In this document: positions 15,867-26,299 of the stretch, in pieces
Layout of the letters: every line of letters begins with the position of its first letter
How positions within the stretch are numbered: the stretch's first letter is position 1
Source of the DNA: JBBSDP01 sp038240605
GTDB taxonomy: Bacteria > Planctomycetota > Phycisphaerae > Tepidisphaerales > Tepidisphaeraceae
Reading direction: 5' to 3'
NCBI GenBank assembly: GCA_038240605.1
Contig: JBBSDP010000013.1
Coordinates: forward strand, 32,308 to 96,307
DNA length: 64,000 bases
Notes under the pieces: model-generated
What the model saw: the letters and a program-made list of their open reading frames with translations, nothing else
Database searches by the model: none
What the model was told of the DNA's origin: nothing
Position numbers and translations under genes: made by a program

Positions 15867-18692
15867 CTACAACGTCCTCTGAATGGTCTCTCGGATGTAC
15901 GCCTCCAGGATGTCGCCTTCCTTGACGTCGTCGTAGTTGGCCAGCTTGATGCCGCACTCCAGGCCGGCCTTCACTTCCTTGGCGTCGTCCTTGAGACGCT
16001 TGAGCGACTCGATCGACAGGTCCTGCGTGATGATCACCCCGCCGCGGGTGAGCCGGATCCGGCTGCCGCGCTGAATGTGCCCATCGGTGACGAAGCAGCC
16101 GGCGATGTTGCCGACACGGCTGACCTTGTACACCTTTCGCACCTCGGCATGGCCGTGAAGCTTCTCGCGAATCTCCGGCTCGAGCAGGCCGGAGAGGGCC
16201 TTCTTGAGGTCGTCGAAGATCTCGTAGATGACGCGGTAGACGCGAACTTCGACGCGGCGCTGCTCGGCCATGGCACGGGCGGCCTCGTCGGGGACGACGT
16301 GGAAGCCGATGATCACGGCCCCCGAGGCGTCCGCCAGTTCCACGTCGCTCTCGGTGATGCCGCCGGCCGCGGCGTGGATCACCCGGACGCGCACCTCGTC
16401 GGTGTTGGCGTCGGTCACGGTCTTCTGAAGCGTCTCGACCGAGCCCTGCACGTCCGCCTTGATGATCAGGTTGATCGTCTTGATGTCGCCGGCCTTCATC
16501 TGCGCGAAGATGCCGTCGAGCGTGACCTGGCCACGGCTGGATAGCTGCGATTGTCGCTGAAGCGTACGGCGTTCCTCGGCGATCGTGCGGGCACGATCAA
16601 AGTCATCGACGACGTAGTACTTGTCGCCCGCCGACGGAAGCTCGTTGAGGCCGCTGACGACCACCGGAGTTGACGCGCCGGCTTCCTGCACGGTCTGACC
16701 CAGGTCGTTCAGGAGCATTCGCACGCGCCCGTAGCCGGGGCCGCAGAGGACGACGTCGCCGACATGGAGCGTGCCCGCCTGAACGAGCACGGTGGCGACG
16801 TTGCCCAATCCCGGGTCGACGCGAGACTCGATAACCGTTCCGCGCGACGGCGCGGTCGGATCCGCCTTGAGCTCCATGATCTGGCTTTGCAGGTCGAGGA
16901 TTTCCAGCAATTCGGTAACACCCTGGCCAGTGGTAGCGCTGGTGCGCACCACTTCGGTCTCGCCGCCCCACTCGATCGGGTTCAGCCCGTTGGCGGCCAG
17001 CTGACCCAGCACCTGCTGCTCGTTGGCGTCGGGGCGATCGATTTTGTTCATCGCCACGACGATCGGCACGCCCGCCGCTCGCGCGTGATTAATCGACTCG
17101 ATCGTCTGGGGCTGCACGCCTTCGGCGGCGGAGACGACCAGCACGACCACGTCGGTCATGTTGGCGCCGCGGGCGCGCATGGCCGTGAAGGCCTGGTGGC
17201 CCGGCGTGTCGATGAAGGTGACCCGCTTTTCACCCAGTTGCACCATCCACGCCGCCGTGTGCTGCGTGATCCCGCCTGCCTCACCCGCCGCCACGTTGGC
17301 CTTGCGAATGCGGTCGAGCAGGCTCGTTTTGCCGTGGTCAACGTGGCCGAGAATCGTCACGACCGGCGGGCGCAACACCAGGTTCTCAGGCTCGGACTCG
17401 GGGCCGGCGAACTCGGAAAGCAACTCTTCCTCCAACGTCGCCTGCTGCTTGATCAACAGGTCCACGCCGTATTCCAGCGCCAGCGATTCCGCGACCTCGC
17501 GATCGAGCGATGAGTTGATGTTGATCCCCGCCACGCCCTGAAGGAACAGCTTGCGGACGAGGTCCGTTCCCTTGACGCCCAGAGCGCCGGAGAGGTTCTT
17601 GACGGTAATCGGTTCCTCGAGCTCGACAGCGCCGCCGAGCTCCGCGGCGGTCTTGGCCTGGATGTGCGTGCCACGGCCGGCGCTCTTGGTCAGGTGGTGG
17701 TCGAACTTGGCGCGGGTCACGCTCGCGGCGTTGAGCCGAATGCGTCGCTCCTCGAGGTCCTGTTCGCTGAACTCCTTGAGCTTGGCGAGGGCATCGCCAC
17801 GGCGGCCATCGGGCCCGCGGCGGCGGTTGGAGAGCGTGCGGCCGCCGCCGGCCTTTCCGCCGCCGGCCAGCTTCTTCTTGGCCTCTGCTTCTTCTTCTTC
17901 CTCCGATACTTTCACGCCGCGGCCCGCCCGGGGGCGCGCCTGCGTGAACGCCGGGCCATCGCCCGTTCCCGGGCGCGGGCGCGGACGGGGCGTGGGGAGG
18001 TTATCAGGCTTCTCGACGCGGACGATCGTGGGACCGCTGATCTTGGCTGGTTCCAACGTGGTAAGTTTGGGCGCGGGAACGACGGCCTGCCGGCGCTCAA
18101 CGACCGCGGGCCCATTGCCGCGGCTGCTCAGCGTTACGGTGGGCCGTGAGACCTGCGGCACCGCGGCAGCGGGTGTTCCCTTGCCGACACCGGGCGCTTG
18201 AGGCTCGGCGACCTCGGCGGCGATGGCGGGCGCTTCCGGAGGCAACTCGGCCGGGGCAGATTCGACGTCCGGCGGTGGTGCGAACGTAATCGGCGGCGCG
18301 TCGTCCGCGGGGAAGTCGGCCGCGGGAACCGCCTCCGCCACGACGGGCGGCGCGGGCGGTGGCGACGAAAACGACGCTGGCGGCGCTTCGTCCACTGGCG
18401 GCTGAGGCTCTTGCGGCGGCTCGGCGCCGGCCTCGGACTTCTTGCGCGTGCGCGGGCGCTTTGGCTTGGCTGTCGCCACGTCGACGTGCGGCGCGATCTC
18501 CACCGCCGTCCCGCCGCCCGAATCGCCTTCACTGAACCACTCGCGCACGGAGGCCGCCAACCCGAGCTTCAACACGCTCATGTGGTTGGTTGCCTGGTCG
18601 CCCAGACCCTCGTCGCGCAGCTTCTGAAGGATCAGCTTGCTCTCGACGTTGAGTTCTTTAGCGAGTTGATTGACTCGGATGCCTGTTGCCAA
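15867..18692 (-). CDS. infB: Translation initiation factor IF-2
   Basis: The 941-residue protein has the IF2_N domain (IRVNQLAKELNVESKLILQ) and a long Pro/Ala/Glu-rich linker (about 70-320). A second IF2_N-like segment precedes the GTPase domain: GHVDHGKTSLLDRI (G1, near residue 450), DTPGHQAF (G3) and NKIDRPDA (G4). Domains II-IV follow. IF-2 is the GTPase that brings initiator tRNA to the ribosome. The start is TTG at 18692, supported by GGAG 7 bases upstream and by the family N-terminus; no ATG is nearby. It lies 82 bases after nusA. Confidence 0.97.
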   Translation of the reverse strand: MATGIRVNQLAKELNVESKLILQKLRDEGLGDQATNHMSVLKLGLAASVREWFSEGDSGGGTAVEIAPHVDVATAKPKRPRTRKKSEAGAEPPQEPQPPVDEAPPASFSSPPPAPPVVAEAVPAADFPADDAPPITFAPPPDVESAPAELPPEAPAIAAEVAEPQAPGVGKGTPAAAVPQVSRPTVTLSSRGNGPAVVERRQAVVPAPKLTTLEPAKISGPTIVRVEKPDNLPTPRPRPRPGTGDGPAFTQARPRAGRGVKVSEEEEEAEAKKKLAGGGKAGGGRTLSNRRRGPDGRRGDALAKLKEFSEQDLEERRIRLNAASVTRAKFDHHLTKSAGRGTHIQAKTAAELGGAVELEEPITVKNLSGALGVKGTDLVRKLFLQGVAGININSSLDREVAESLALEYGVDLLIKQQATLEEELLSEFAGPESEPENLVLRPPVVTILGHVDHGKTSLLDRIRKANVAAGEAGGITQHTAAWMVQLGEKRVTFIDTPGHQAFTAMRARGANMTDVVVLVVSAAEGVQPQTIESINHARAAGVPIVVAMNKIDRPDANEQQVLGQLAANGLNPIEWGGETEVVRTSATTGQGVTELLEILDLQSQIMELKADPTAPSRGTVIESRVDPGLGNVATVLVQAGTLHVGDVVLCGPGYGRVRMLLNDLGQTVQEAGASTPVVVSGLNELPSAGDKYYVVDDFDRARTIAEERRTLQRQSQLSSRGQVTLDGIFAQMKAGDIKTINLIIKADVQGSVETLQKTVTDANTDEVRVRVIHAAAGGITESDVELADASGAVIIGFHVVPDEAARAMAEQRRVEVRVYRVIYEIFDDLKKALSGLLEPEIREKLHGHAEVRKVYKVSRVGNIAGCFVTDGHIQRGSRIRLTRGGVIITQDLSIESLKRLKDDAKEVKAGLECGIKLANYDDVKEGDILEAYIRETIQRTL

Positions 18693-18774
18693 AACGATCT
18701 CCGCAAAACGTACCGAACATCCCCTCCGTGGGGTTCACTCACGCCAATTCCGAAAATTACCACGTTCCACAAAC

Positions 18775-20358
18775 CTACGCCGGCTCATCACCAGAGCGCG
18801 AGGGCGGCTGGGTGCGGCCCTCGGTCAGGGCGGTCGCGTCCGCCAGGTCGTCAACGTCTTCATCGGGGTTGCCGTTGCTGCCGCCCGGCGCCACCGCGAT
18901 ACCCTGCACGGCCTGCTCCTCCGGCGAAAAGACATCGCCAGGATCCATCGATTCCTTGTGTGTGACCACTTCCGCCGACGCGCCTTCAGTGGCCTCCATC
19001 GGACCCGGCAGCGTATCGACGGCTGTCCCATCTTCCGTGGCGGTCGCGGCAGCGTCGTCGCCTCCGCCCTGCAATGCGTTTGCGAACGCCTGGGCGTCCG
19101 CGGATGCCGTCTCCGACCTCGCGGAGCCCGCCGCTCCGGCCGCGAGCAAGGCCGCGCGATCCGCGGCCTTGGCCGACGCCTCGGCGGCCTTCTTGGCCTC
19201 CTGCTCGACCGCGACGATCTTGGCCTCCTCGGCACAGCGGTTGACGACTTCCGTCGCCTTCGCCTCGTCGAGGCTCAGCTCTTCCATCAACGGGGCGGCG
19301 CCGACCTCCTCGATGTCGCGCACGTCGATCAGCCCCAGGGCGATCACCTTGTCCACCATCTCCTGCGTGATCCCCTCAATCGCCTTGAGCGTCTGGTCGA
19401 GCCGCTGCACGCCCGCCTGGAATTCCGGCGGGGTCAGGATGTCTACGTCCCACCCGGTCAGCCGGGCCGCCAGGCGCACGTTTTGTCCGCGCTTGCCGAT
19501 CGCGAGGCTGAGCTGGTCATCGTTGACGACGACGGTTGCCCGGCCCAATTCGAAGCAGAGGGAGACTTCCGTCACCTCCGCGGGCTTGAGGGCATTGCCG
19601 ATCAGAATCTGGCTCGACTCGTTCCAGCGGACGATGTCGATCTTTTCGCCGCCCAGCTCTTCGACGATGTTCTTGATGCGGCTGCCGCGCACGCCGACGC
19701 ACGCGCCGACCGCGTCAACCTTGCTGTCGATCGAGCTGACCGCGATCTTGGTGCGGTGGCCCGGCTCGCGAGCAAGAGCCTTGATCTCGATCGTCCGCTC
19801 TCCGACCTCCGGCACTTCGCGCTCAAACAGGCGGCGGATCAGCTCCGGGTGGCTGCGGCTGAGGATGATCTTGACGGCGCTGAGCGTGTCGCGCACTTCC
19901 ATGATCAGGGCTTGGACGCGTTCGCCCACCTGGTGGGACTCGCCGGGGATCTGCTCGCTGCGCGGCATGATTCCCTCGACGCGGCCGAGGTTGACGATCA
20001 TGGTGCCGCCCTCGAAGCGGGCGACAGTCCCGTTCACGATGGTCCCGACGCGGTCCTTGTACTCCTCGTAAATGCTGCCACGCTCGTCCTGGCGGATGAG
20101 CTGGATCATGACCTGCTTGACGGTCTGAGCGCCGATCCGGCCGACCACTGACAGGGGAAGAATCTGCCCCTGCCGCGAGGCGCTGATGTCGCCGGTATGG
20201 CGGTCGACGGCGACGGTGAATTCGCTGGTATCTTCCGTGTCGAACTGCTTGCGCAAACCCGATGCGATAGCCTGCTCGATGTCAGAGTAAATCTGGTCAC
20301 GCTCGATGTTCTTGTCGCGAGCGATGCCATCCACAATTCGAATGAGTTCCTGGTTCAT
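18775..20358 (-). CDS. nusA: Transcription termination/antitermination factor NusA
   Basis: The 527-residue protein has the RNA-polymerase-binding N-terminal domain (MNQELIRIVDGIARDKNIER) and an S1 domain (GTIVNGTVARFEGGTMIVNLG). KH domains follow, with GVRGSRIKNIVEELGGEKIDIV and IGKRGQNVRLAARLTGWDVDI. A Glu/Ala-rich C-terminal extension of about 150 residues is less conserved. The ATG at 20358 has AGAGGA upstream. The frame stays open for 32 more codons, but they are repeat sequence. NusA heads the nusA-infB-DUF503-rbfA block; rimP, often upstream, is not here. Confidence 0.96.
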   Translation of the reverse strand: MNQELIRIVDGIARDKNIERDQIYSDIEQAIASGLRKQFDTEDTSEFTVAVDRHTGDISASRQGQILPLSVVGRIGAQTVKQVMIQLIRQDERGSIYEEYKDRVGTIVNGTVARFEGGTMIVNLGRVEGIMPRSEQIPGESHQVGERVQALIMEVRDTLSAVKIILSRSHPELIRRLFEREVPEVGERTIEIKALAREPGHRTKIAVSSIDSKVDAVGACVGVRGSRIKNIVEELGGEKIDIVRWNESSQILIGNALKPAEVTEVSLCFELGRATVVVNDDQLSLAIGKRGQNVRLAARLTGWDVDILTPPEFQAGVQRLDQTLKAIEGITQEMVDKVIALGLIDVRDIEEVGAAPLMEELSLDEAKATEVVNRCAEEAKIVAVEQEAKKAAEASAKAADRAALLAAGAAGSARSETASADAQAFANALQGGGDDAAATATEDGTAVDTLPGPMEATEGASAEVVTHKESMDPGDVFSPEEQAVQGIAVAPGGSNGNPDEDVDDLADATALTEGRTQPPSRSGDEPA

Positions 20359-20387
20359 GAATCCTCTGCTATTTAGTTTTTCAAACT

Positions 20388-20460
20388 TGTCCGTTGTCTG
20401 TTGTCCGTTGTCAGTTGTTTGGATTCCCTGCAACGGACAACTGACGACGGACAACTGACC
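20388..20460. repeat. Inverted array of TTGTCCG units upstream of nusA
   Basis: TTGTCCGTTGTCTGTTGTCC-type units (20388-20419) face complementary CAACGGACAACTGAC units (20430-20460) across a 10-base loop. A second array of this type is at 30611-30695, in the leader of the threonine-synthase-like gene. Confidence 0.8.
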
Positions 20461-20599
20461 ACGCGGACATTCACTCCAACAAAAAAGCCACCTCGACGGG
20501 CGGCCCAGTTCTTCGAGCGAACCTGTGAATGACGGCTCACCCGCTCATCCGTTTTCCTCCGGATGGGCGGCGGTCGCCCCGAGAGCTAGTCCATGCGGC

Positions 20600-21832
<1,233 letters not shown>

Positions 21833-21932
21833 GAAGGATTCGTCGCCGCACGATGAGTGGAGCGACGGAGTATATCTGCCGCGTATTTCGCGTCAAATCA
21901 TGGGGCTTCGACGCGCGCTCGAACCGCTGTGG

Positions 21933-21938
21933 TATACT
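21933..21938 (+). promoter_or_regulatory. -10 box of Uma2 gene 1
   Basis: TATACT lies 20 bases before the ATG at 21959. A similar box at similar distance precedes Uma2 gene 2 (25048-25053), suggesting that promoter and gene were duplicated together. Confidence 0.4.
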
Positions 21939-21958
21939 GGATTATCAGAGGATCACGC

Positions 21959-22582
21959 ATGACGATGAAGAGTCCCCCTTTGCGGAAGCGCGCCGAGCCG
22001 GCGTGGGAAATTGCACACTTGTTTCCGGATCAAGGGTATTGGGACGAGGAGGAATATCTTGCGCTTGAGACAAATCACCTGGTCGAGTTCACCGACGGAT
22101 TCATTGAGGTGCTGCCGATGCCGAAGACTTCGCATCAGCTCATCGTGCAGTTCCTCAGTAACGTGTTGCAGGCGTTTGTTGTAGCAGGCAACCTGGGCAT
22201 CATGGTGTTTGCACCGTTGCGCGTTCGGCTTCGGGCCCGCAAATATCGCGAGCCTGACGTGGTATTCATGCTTCGGGAACATGCGGACCGTGTTGGCGAG
22301 GACTATTGGGAGAAGGCCGATCTGGTGATGGAAATCGTCAGCGGCGAACAAGAGGATCGCGACCGGGATTTCGTACAGAAGCGCCGCGATTACGCCGCGG
22401 CCGGCATTCCGGAATACTGGATCGTGGATCCGCGGGAGAAGCAGATCCTCGTGTTGCGGCTCCAGGGCAGCCGTTACATGGTTTGGGGAAAGTATCGAAT
22501 TGGGGAAGAGGCCTCTTCAGTCTTGTTGAAGGGCTTCTCGGTGTCAGTCAACGATGTCTTTGCCGCTGCCCGCAAGCGGTAG
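21959..22582 (+). CDS. Uma2-family putative restriction-like endonuclease, copy 1
   Basis: The 207-residue PD-(D/E)xK-fold protein has the Uma2 pattern: LVEFTDGFIEVLPMP, REPDVVFML, ADLVMEIVS, then QKRRDYAAAGIPEYWIVDP. The Asp of EPDV, the Glu of MEIVS and the Lys of QKRR form the nuclease triad. The family is greatly expanded in planctomycetes and cyanobacteria, but the physiological role is unknown. AGAGGA precedes the chosen ATG. A paralogue lies at 25075-25695 and shares the opening (AEPAWEIAHLFPDQGYW here, PEPAWDIARLFPDQGYW there). Confidence 0.88.
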   Translation: MTMKSPPLRKRAEPAWEIAHLFPDQGYWDEEEYLALETNHLVEFTDGFIEVLPMPKTSHQLIVQFLSNVLQAFVVAGNLGIMVFAPLRVRLRARKYREPDVVFMLREHADRVGEDYWEKADLVMEIVSGEQEDRDRDFVQKRRDYAAAGIPEYWIVDPREKQILVLRLQGSRYMVWGKYRIGEEASSVLLKGFSVSVNDVFAAARKR

Positions 22583-22601
22583 CGCGACCTGAACTGCCGC
22601 A

Positions 22602-23501
22602 TCAAGCCGGCGGGATGCACGAAACGATGCCCTTGCAATATCCCACCGATTCCGCCACGCCCGGCAGCGGGTTTTCGGCGTTCTTCTCGTGCTCGAAGCC
22701 GACGTGGCAGGCGTACTTGATCTCCAGCAGCGCCTGAAACATCCCCTTCACGTCCAGCGTTCCGCGGCCCACCTCCACCTCGGCCTGCGAGGCGTTCTTG
22801 ACGCCGCTGCTCCAGACGTCCTTCATGTGCATGTCGTAGAGGCGGGACTTGCACTTGCCGATCGCCTCGACCGGATCGACGCCGGCGCGGGCCGTGTGCC
22901 CCACATCCATGCAGAGTCCGATCCGCTCGTCGTGATCCTGAACGGCTTTCCACGAGTCGTAGGGCGATTTGAAATATTTGGCCTCGGGACCGTGGTTGTG
23001 CAGCGCCAGCTTGATGTCGAATTCTTTTACAAATTTATCGGCAATGGAGAGCGCTTCGGGCTCGGGGTGGCACACGATCACGGTCGCGCCGATATCGCGC
23101 GCGTATTCGAATGCCAGCCGTACGCTTGCCTCTTCGTTCTTGATCGTGATCACGCCGCAGCTCACCGGAGTAATGCCGGCGTCCTTGAACTGCTGCGCGA
23201 CGGCCTTGCGCTGCTCGGGCGTGCTGTTCATCGGCAGGTGGGCGTCCTTGATCGACACGTAGTGCAGATCCACGCGCTTGATCGCCGCGATGGTGGCGTC
23301 CAGCGGCAGCTTGCGAAAGCTGTAGGAAGCCATGCCGACCCGCAGGCCGCGCCACGGGTCTTTGGCGGGTAAAGAGGGCGCGGTCGTGGGATGAAGGATT
23401 TCACCGGAACCCGCTTCTGCCGCGTGGAGAACCGAGACTCCAACGAGCGGTAATCCGGCAGCAATCGACGAGGCTTGTAAAAATCTTCGGCGTGAGGTCA
23501 T
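22602..23501 (-). CDS. Tat-exported sugar phosphate isomerase/epimerase-like TIM barrel
   Basis: The 299-residue protein begins with a twin-arginine signal (MTSRRRFLQASSIAAGLPLV). It continues as an AP-endonuclease-2/xylose-isomerase-type TIM barrel: LRVGMASYSFRKLPLD, metal-site segments such as VIVCHPEP and LALHNHGPE, CMDVGHTARAGVD, and VGFEHEKNAENP at the end. Metal-binding His/Glu/Asp residues appear to be kept. Planctomycetes have many such exported barrels, probably acting on sugars, with unknown substrates. AGAGGAG precedes the ATG. A decayed duplicate of its first codons is at 23717-23750. Confidence 0.88.
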   Translation of the reverse strand: MTSRRRFLQASSIAAGLPLVGVSVLHAAEAGSGEILHPTTAPSLPAKDPWRGLRVGMASYSFRKLPLDATIAAIKRVDLHYVSIKDAHLPMNSTPEQRKAVAQQFKDAGITPVSCGVITIKNEEASVRLAFEYARDIGATVIVCHPEPEALSIADKFVKEFDIKLALHNHGPEAKYFKSPYDSWKAVQDHDERIGLCMDVGHTARAGVDPVEAIGKCKSRLYDMHMKDVWSSGVKNASQAEVEVGRGTLDVKGMFQALLEIKYACHVGFEHEKNAENPLPGVAESVGYCKGIVSCIPPA

Positions 23502-23716
23502 CGCGATGGCTCCTCTTTTACGGGCTCAATTACCCGCGGATATCGACCGCGCTCATTCACCGGCGCGAACGGTTCATCGAGCAGACACCCTTACGCGATT
23601 ATACATGATGGAACGGGGGATGCGGGAGTGACCGACAACGGATCCGGATCCTCAGGACCCGGGGTGGTCAATGCGGCATCCGATGAGGAAATAGCTCAAG
23701 ACGACTCCATCGAGAG

Positions 23717-23750
23717 ACGATGCCTGTAGAAAACGTCGGCGTGAGGTCAT
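23717..23750 (-). pseudogene. Fossil of the TIM-barrel gene start (Tat signal)
   Basis: From an ATG at 23750 the minus strand encodes MTSRRRFLQASS, identical to the first twelve residues of the gene at 22602-23501. The similarity then stops and the frame ends after about 35 codons. It is a decayed partial duplicate. Confidence 0.7.
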
Positions 23751-23822
23751 TGCGCGTTGTTCCCTGCGATCTGTTTCGCCCACGTCAATCGCTCCGGATC
23801 GAGAGCAATGGCGGGATCGCGG

Positions 23823-23885
23823 TCATATCGGCCAGATTGCCGGGTGTTCAAGATACGGGTCCATTCCTGGGAAAGGGGATTGCAT
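23823..23885 (-). pseudogene. Fossil of a DUF4058 gene start
   Basis: From an ATG at 23885 the minus strand encodes MQSPFPGMDPYLEHPAIWP, then a TGA at 23823-23825. The first 19 residues match the N-termini of the two intact DUF4058 proteins in this window. The upstream TATAAT and surrounding bases also match those of the intact gene at 24124-24903. Confidence 0.75.
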
Positions 23886-24123
23886 GGCGCTCCAATGCCG
23901 GCGCTCCGGTCTCGGCGTCGCGAGCGGCATTATACAGGGTCGGGCGGTTGAAATGGGGACGGATCACGCAAGGGACGAAGAGGAAACACGAGGACCAAGT
24001 CGAGATAATCGTCGATTCGGCGTGAAGTCGATTGCAATCGGCTCCTGGCAATTTGCCGGTCGTACGGCGATACCCATGGTCAGTGACCGCGCTGGGAAAC
24101 CGTCGCGAAACCGGTCTATGCGT

Positions 24124-24903
24124 CTACGGAGCAGACGCCCTGGCGCCGACGCGTTCAGCGGCCCACGATCGATCCGGGTCACCAAGAGAAACGGACAGTG
24201 GAGCTCCATAGTTGACGGATCGCCCGTACCGTCCCCTCTCGTAAACGATCGCGAAGACTTCGGCGAGGTTCAAGGTCACGTCCGCATCGGGGATACGAAG
24301 CGGAACCGGAATGACGGGCAGTGGGTCGCGTATTCCCCAGGCATAAACCTGACAATCGGGACGATGTTCTGATCGGGCAACCATCGCAAAGAATTCGCCT
24401 TGCGGCAGCGGTGCCCGCATCGGCAATCGGCGGCCCTGCCGAAACAGGTCCAACTCGACCAGATGGACCGGCTGATTCAGCAGCGCATTGCGTTTGCCGA
24501 TGTACTCGCCACGTCCTTCGCCGGATTTGTTCGTCGGTGAGAGCACCTCAAGGACTGCAACGACAGATCTATCCGGTCGATGAAGAATCTTGATGTACCC
24601 TTGCCGATGAGGATCCGACATCAGAAGCGGTACCACAACCGGCTCAAGCGTCGCCCCGGACGTCGAAGCTCGCGGATTCGTCTTGCCCTGCTGATGCGCG
24701 ATTGCCAGATCGGGCTTCAAATCCCTTGGCCGAACTTCTGGATCTTCAACAAGACTGATCCACTCATCAATCCGCGCTTCGTAGTTGTCAGGCAGTCGAT
24801 CGGCTAATGCGTCACAACAATAGTCGATGAAACGATGGTGGAAATCCGGCCAGTAATGCTGATCTTCCAGATAGGGGTCCATTCCGGGGAATGGTGAAGC
24901 CAC
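24124..24903 (-). CDS. DUF4058-family protein, copy 1
   Basis: The 259-residue protein starts with GTG and the family signature SPFPGMDPYLEDQHYWPDFH. Next come RLPDNYEARIDE, a strand region VVAVLEVLSPTNKSGEGRGEY, HLVELDLFRQG and PLPVIPVPLRIPDADV. DUF4058 is common in planctomycetes and cyanobacteria. The EVLSPTNK-type segment resembles a PD-(D/E)xK core, like Uma2, but activity is unproven. A perfect TATAAT stands 28 bases upstream. A paralogue lies at 27627-28418 and a fossil at 23823-23885. Confidence 0.85.
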   Translation of the reverse strand: MASPFPGMDPYLEDQHYWPDFHHRFIDYCCDALADRLPDNYEARIDEWISLVEDPEVRPRDLKPDLAIAHQQGKTNPRASTSGATLEPVVVPLLMSDPHRQGYIKILHRPDRSVVAVLEVLSPTNKSGEGRGEYIGKRNALLNQPVHLVELDLFRQGRRLPMRAPLPQGEFFAMVARSEHRPDCQVYAWGIRDPLPVIPVPLRIPDADVTLNLAEVFAIVYERGRYGRSVNYGAPLSVSLGDPDRSWAAERVGARASAP

Positions 24904-24931
24904 GAGATTCCTCTAACGTCAGGCCGAGGTG

Positions 24932-24937
24932 ATTATA
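24932..24937 (-). promoter_or_regulatory. -10 box of DUF4058 copy 1
   Basis: TATAAT on the minus strand, 28 bases before the GTG start. The surrounding block including TTCAACCGCCCG is repeated at 23929-23952 upstream of the DUF4058 fossil. The -35 box is unclear. Confidence 0.45.
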
Positions 24938-25047
24938 CACGGACGGGCGGTTGAAGTGGGGACGGGCGATCACTAACGCCCCAAAAGTTCACAACGCTCG
25001 ATCCTCGCCCGTACCACCCCCGTTCGCAAACGATGTTCGCGTTATGC

Positions 25048-25053
25048 TATACT
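25048..25053 (+). promoter_or_regulatory. -10 box of Uma2 gene 2
   Basis: TATACT lies 21 bases before the ATG at 25075, with AGAGG as the ribosome site. The layout is the same as for Uma2 gene 1. Confidence 0.4.
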
Positions 25054-25074
25054 TCATCGCAGAGGCGCGAACAA

Positions 25075-25695
25075 ATGACGATCAAGGCCCCCTCATCCCC
25101 GAAGCGCCCGGAACCGGCGTGGGACATCGCCCGTCTTTTTCCCGACCAGGGATATTGGAGTGAAGGCGACTACCTGGAGGTCAATCGTCGGACTAATCGG
25201 CTCGTCGAATTGGATCATGGCAATGTCGAGGTGCTCGAGATGCCGACCAAGTCCCACCAGCGCATTGCCACTTTTCTTCACGGGCTGCTGGAGACTTACG
25301 CCGCTGCTCACGGGGGCGGCGAGGCGGTCATTGCCCCCTACCCGGTCCGCCTTTGGGAGGACAAGATTCGCGAGCCGGATGTCGTCTTTTGCAAAGCGGC
25401 TCACATCGATCGAATGGGAGAGGATTTTGCCGACGGCGCGGATCTCGTCGTGGAAGTGCTGAGCGATGACCGGCGGCGCGACCTCGAGACCAAGCGCCGA
25501 GAATATGCTCGAGCCGGGATCCCCGAATACTGGATCATCGACCCGGCGGAGAAGCGAGTCGTCGTCCTCAAACTCGAGGCTGGCGATTACGCGGTTTTTG
25601 CCAACGTCGGCCTTGGCGAGCGTGCGAGATCCGCAAGCCTCGAAGGGTTTGGAATCGCGGTTGATGAAGTCTTCGCGGTCGCGAAATGGAAATAG
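25075..25695 (+). CDS. Uma2-family putative restriction-like endonuclease, copy 2
   Basis: The 206-residue paralogue of the protein at 21959-22582 has the same layout: LVELDHGNVEVLEMP, IREPDVVFCKAAH, ADLVVEVLS, then ETKRREYARAGIPEYWIIDP. The PD-(D/E)xK residues (Asp, Glu, Lys) are all present. The ATG at 25075 is chosen over an upstream one because it matches the paralogue start and has AGAGG upstream. It is encoded divergently from DUF4058 copy 1, 171 bases apart. Confidence 0.88.
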   Translation: MTIKAPSSPKRPEPAWDIARLFPDQGYWSEGDYLEVNRRTNRLVELDHGNVEVLEMPTKSHQRIATFLHGLLETYAAAHGGGEAVIAPYPVRLWEDKIREPDVVFCKAAHIDRMGEDFADGADLVVEVLSDDRRRDLETKRREYARAGIPEYWIIDPAEKRVVVLKLEAGDYAVFANVGLGERARSASLEGFGIAVDEVFAVAKWK

Positions 25696-26299
25696 CGGCC
25701 CGAAGTCAAATCACAGCTCTCTTAAACCCATTCTCCTCGTAGCTTTTCGACAGCGTGAACAAGACGGCCAATCCGAACTCCGAAACGACCGCGTTTAATC
25801 AGGAAGATGTGGATAAGCGCCTCGGAAATCTGCCGGACAGCGGGTCACAGAGGCAAGACGGTGCGAAAATGAAGGCTCCGGCAGCGAAGCGAACCGCTCG
25901 TGTCGGATTGAGGATGCCATCTCCTCGTATTGACGAAGAAATTGTCGCGCGATCGGGCGGAAGAGATCATCCAATGCCGTCAGCACGTCGAAGGTGTTGC
26001 CCGTTGTGGAGACGAAAATGTCGGGAATCCGCCTTTTATTCAACGGACGGAGAAATGAACAACGGGACAGTCGCTGAACTCAGGAGAGTCGGACGAAGCG
26101 ATGTAGTGGGAGAGGAAACTCCAATTCCGCGCGTCGTGCACGTCCAGCTCAACACAACCCGCGTTCATGCATCACAATGATTCCAACTGGCGCGCCCATG
26201 ACCTGATTTGTTGTGTCGAGATGGAGGGCGGCTACCCGAATCTTTTCCCGCGACTTCCCGATTCGAGCTCGCTACACTTTCACCATCAGGAGTACGCTG
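25696..26299. other. 604-base stretch without a recognised gene
   Basis: A minus-strand frame at 25795-26043 (82 residues, containing PDIFVSTTGNTFDVLTALDD) is the only protein-like sequence, and it matches no family I recognise. It could be a short gene or a relic. Plus-strand frames look random. AGGAG just before 26300 belongs to the following gene. Confidence 0.5.

Larger units (their letters stand above)
23502..24123. other. Gene-free stretch holding fossils of neighbouring genes
   Basis: Apart from the two minus-strand fossils listed separately (23717-23750 and 23823-23885) and a duplicated promoter copy (TATAAT at 23929-23934), no coding frame here is convincing. Plus-strand open frames lack recognisable family sequence. 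Confidence 0.6.

Noticed and set aside
18670..20151. Two long plus-strand frames (about 460-490 codons) opposite nusA
   Set aside because: They are antisense of the confidently identified nusA gene, and the translations are low-complexity.
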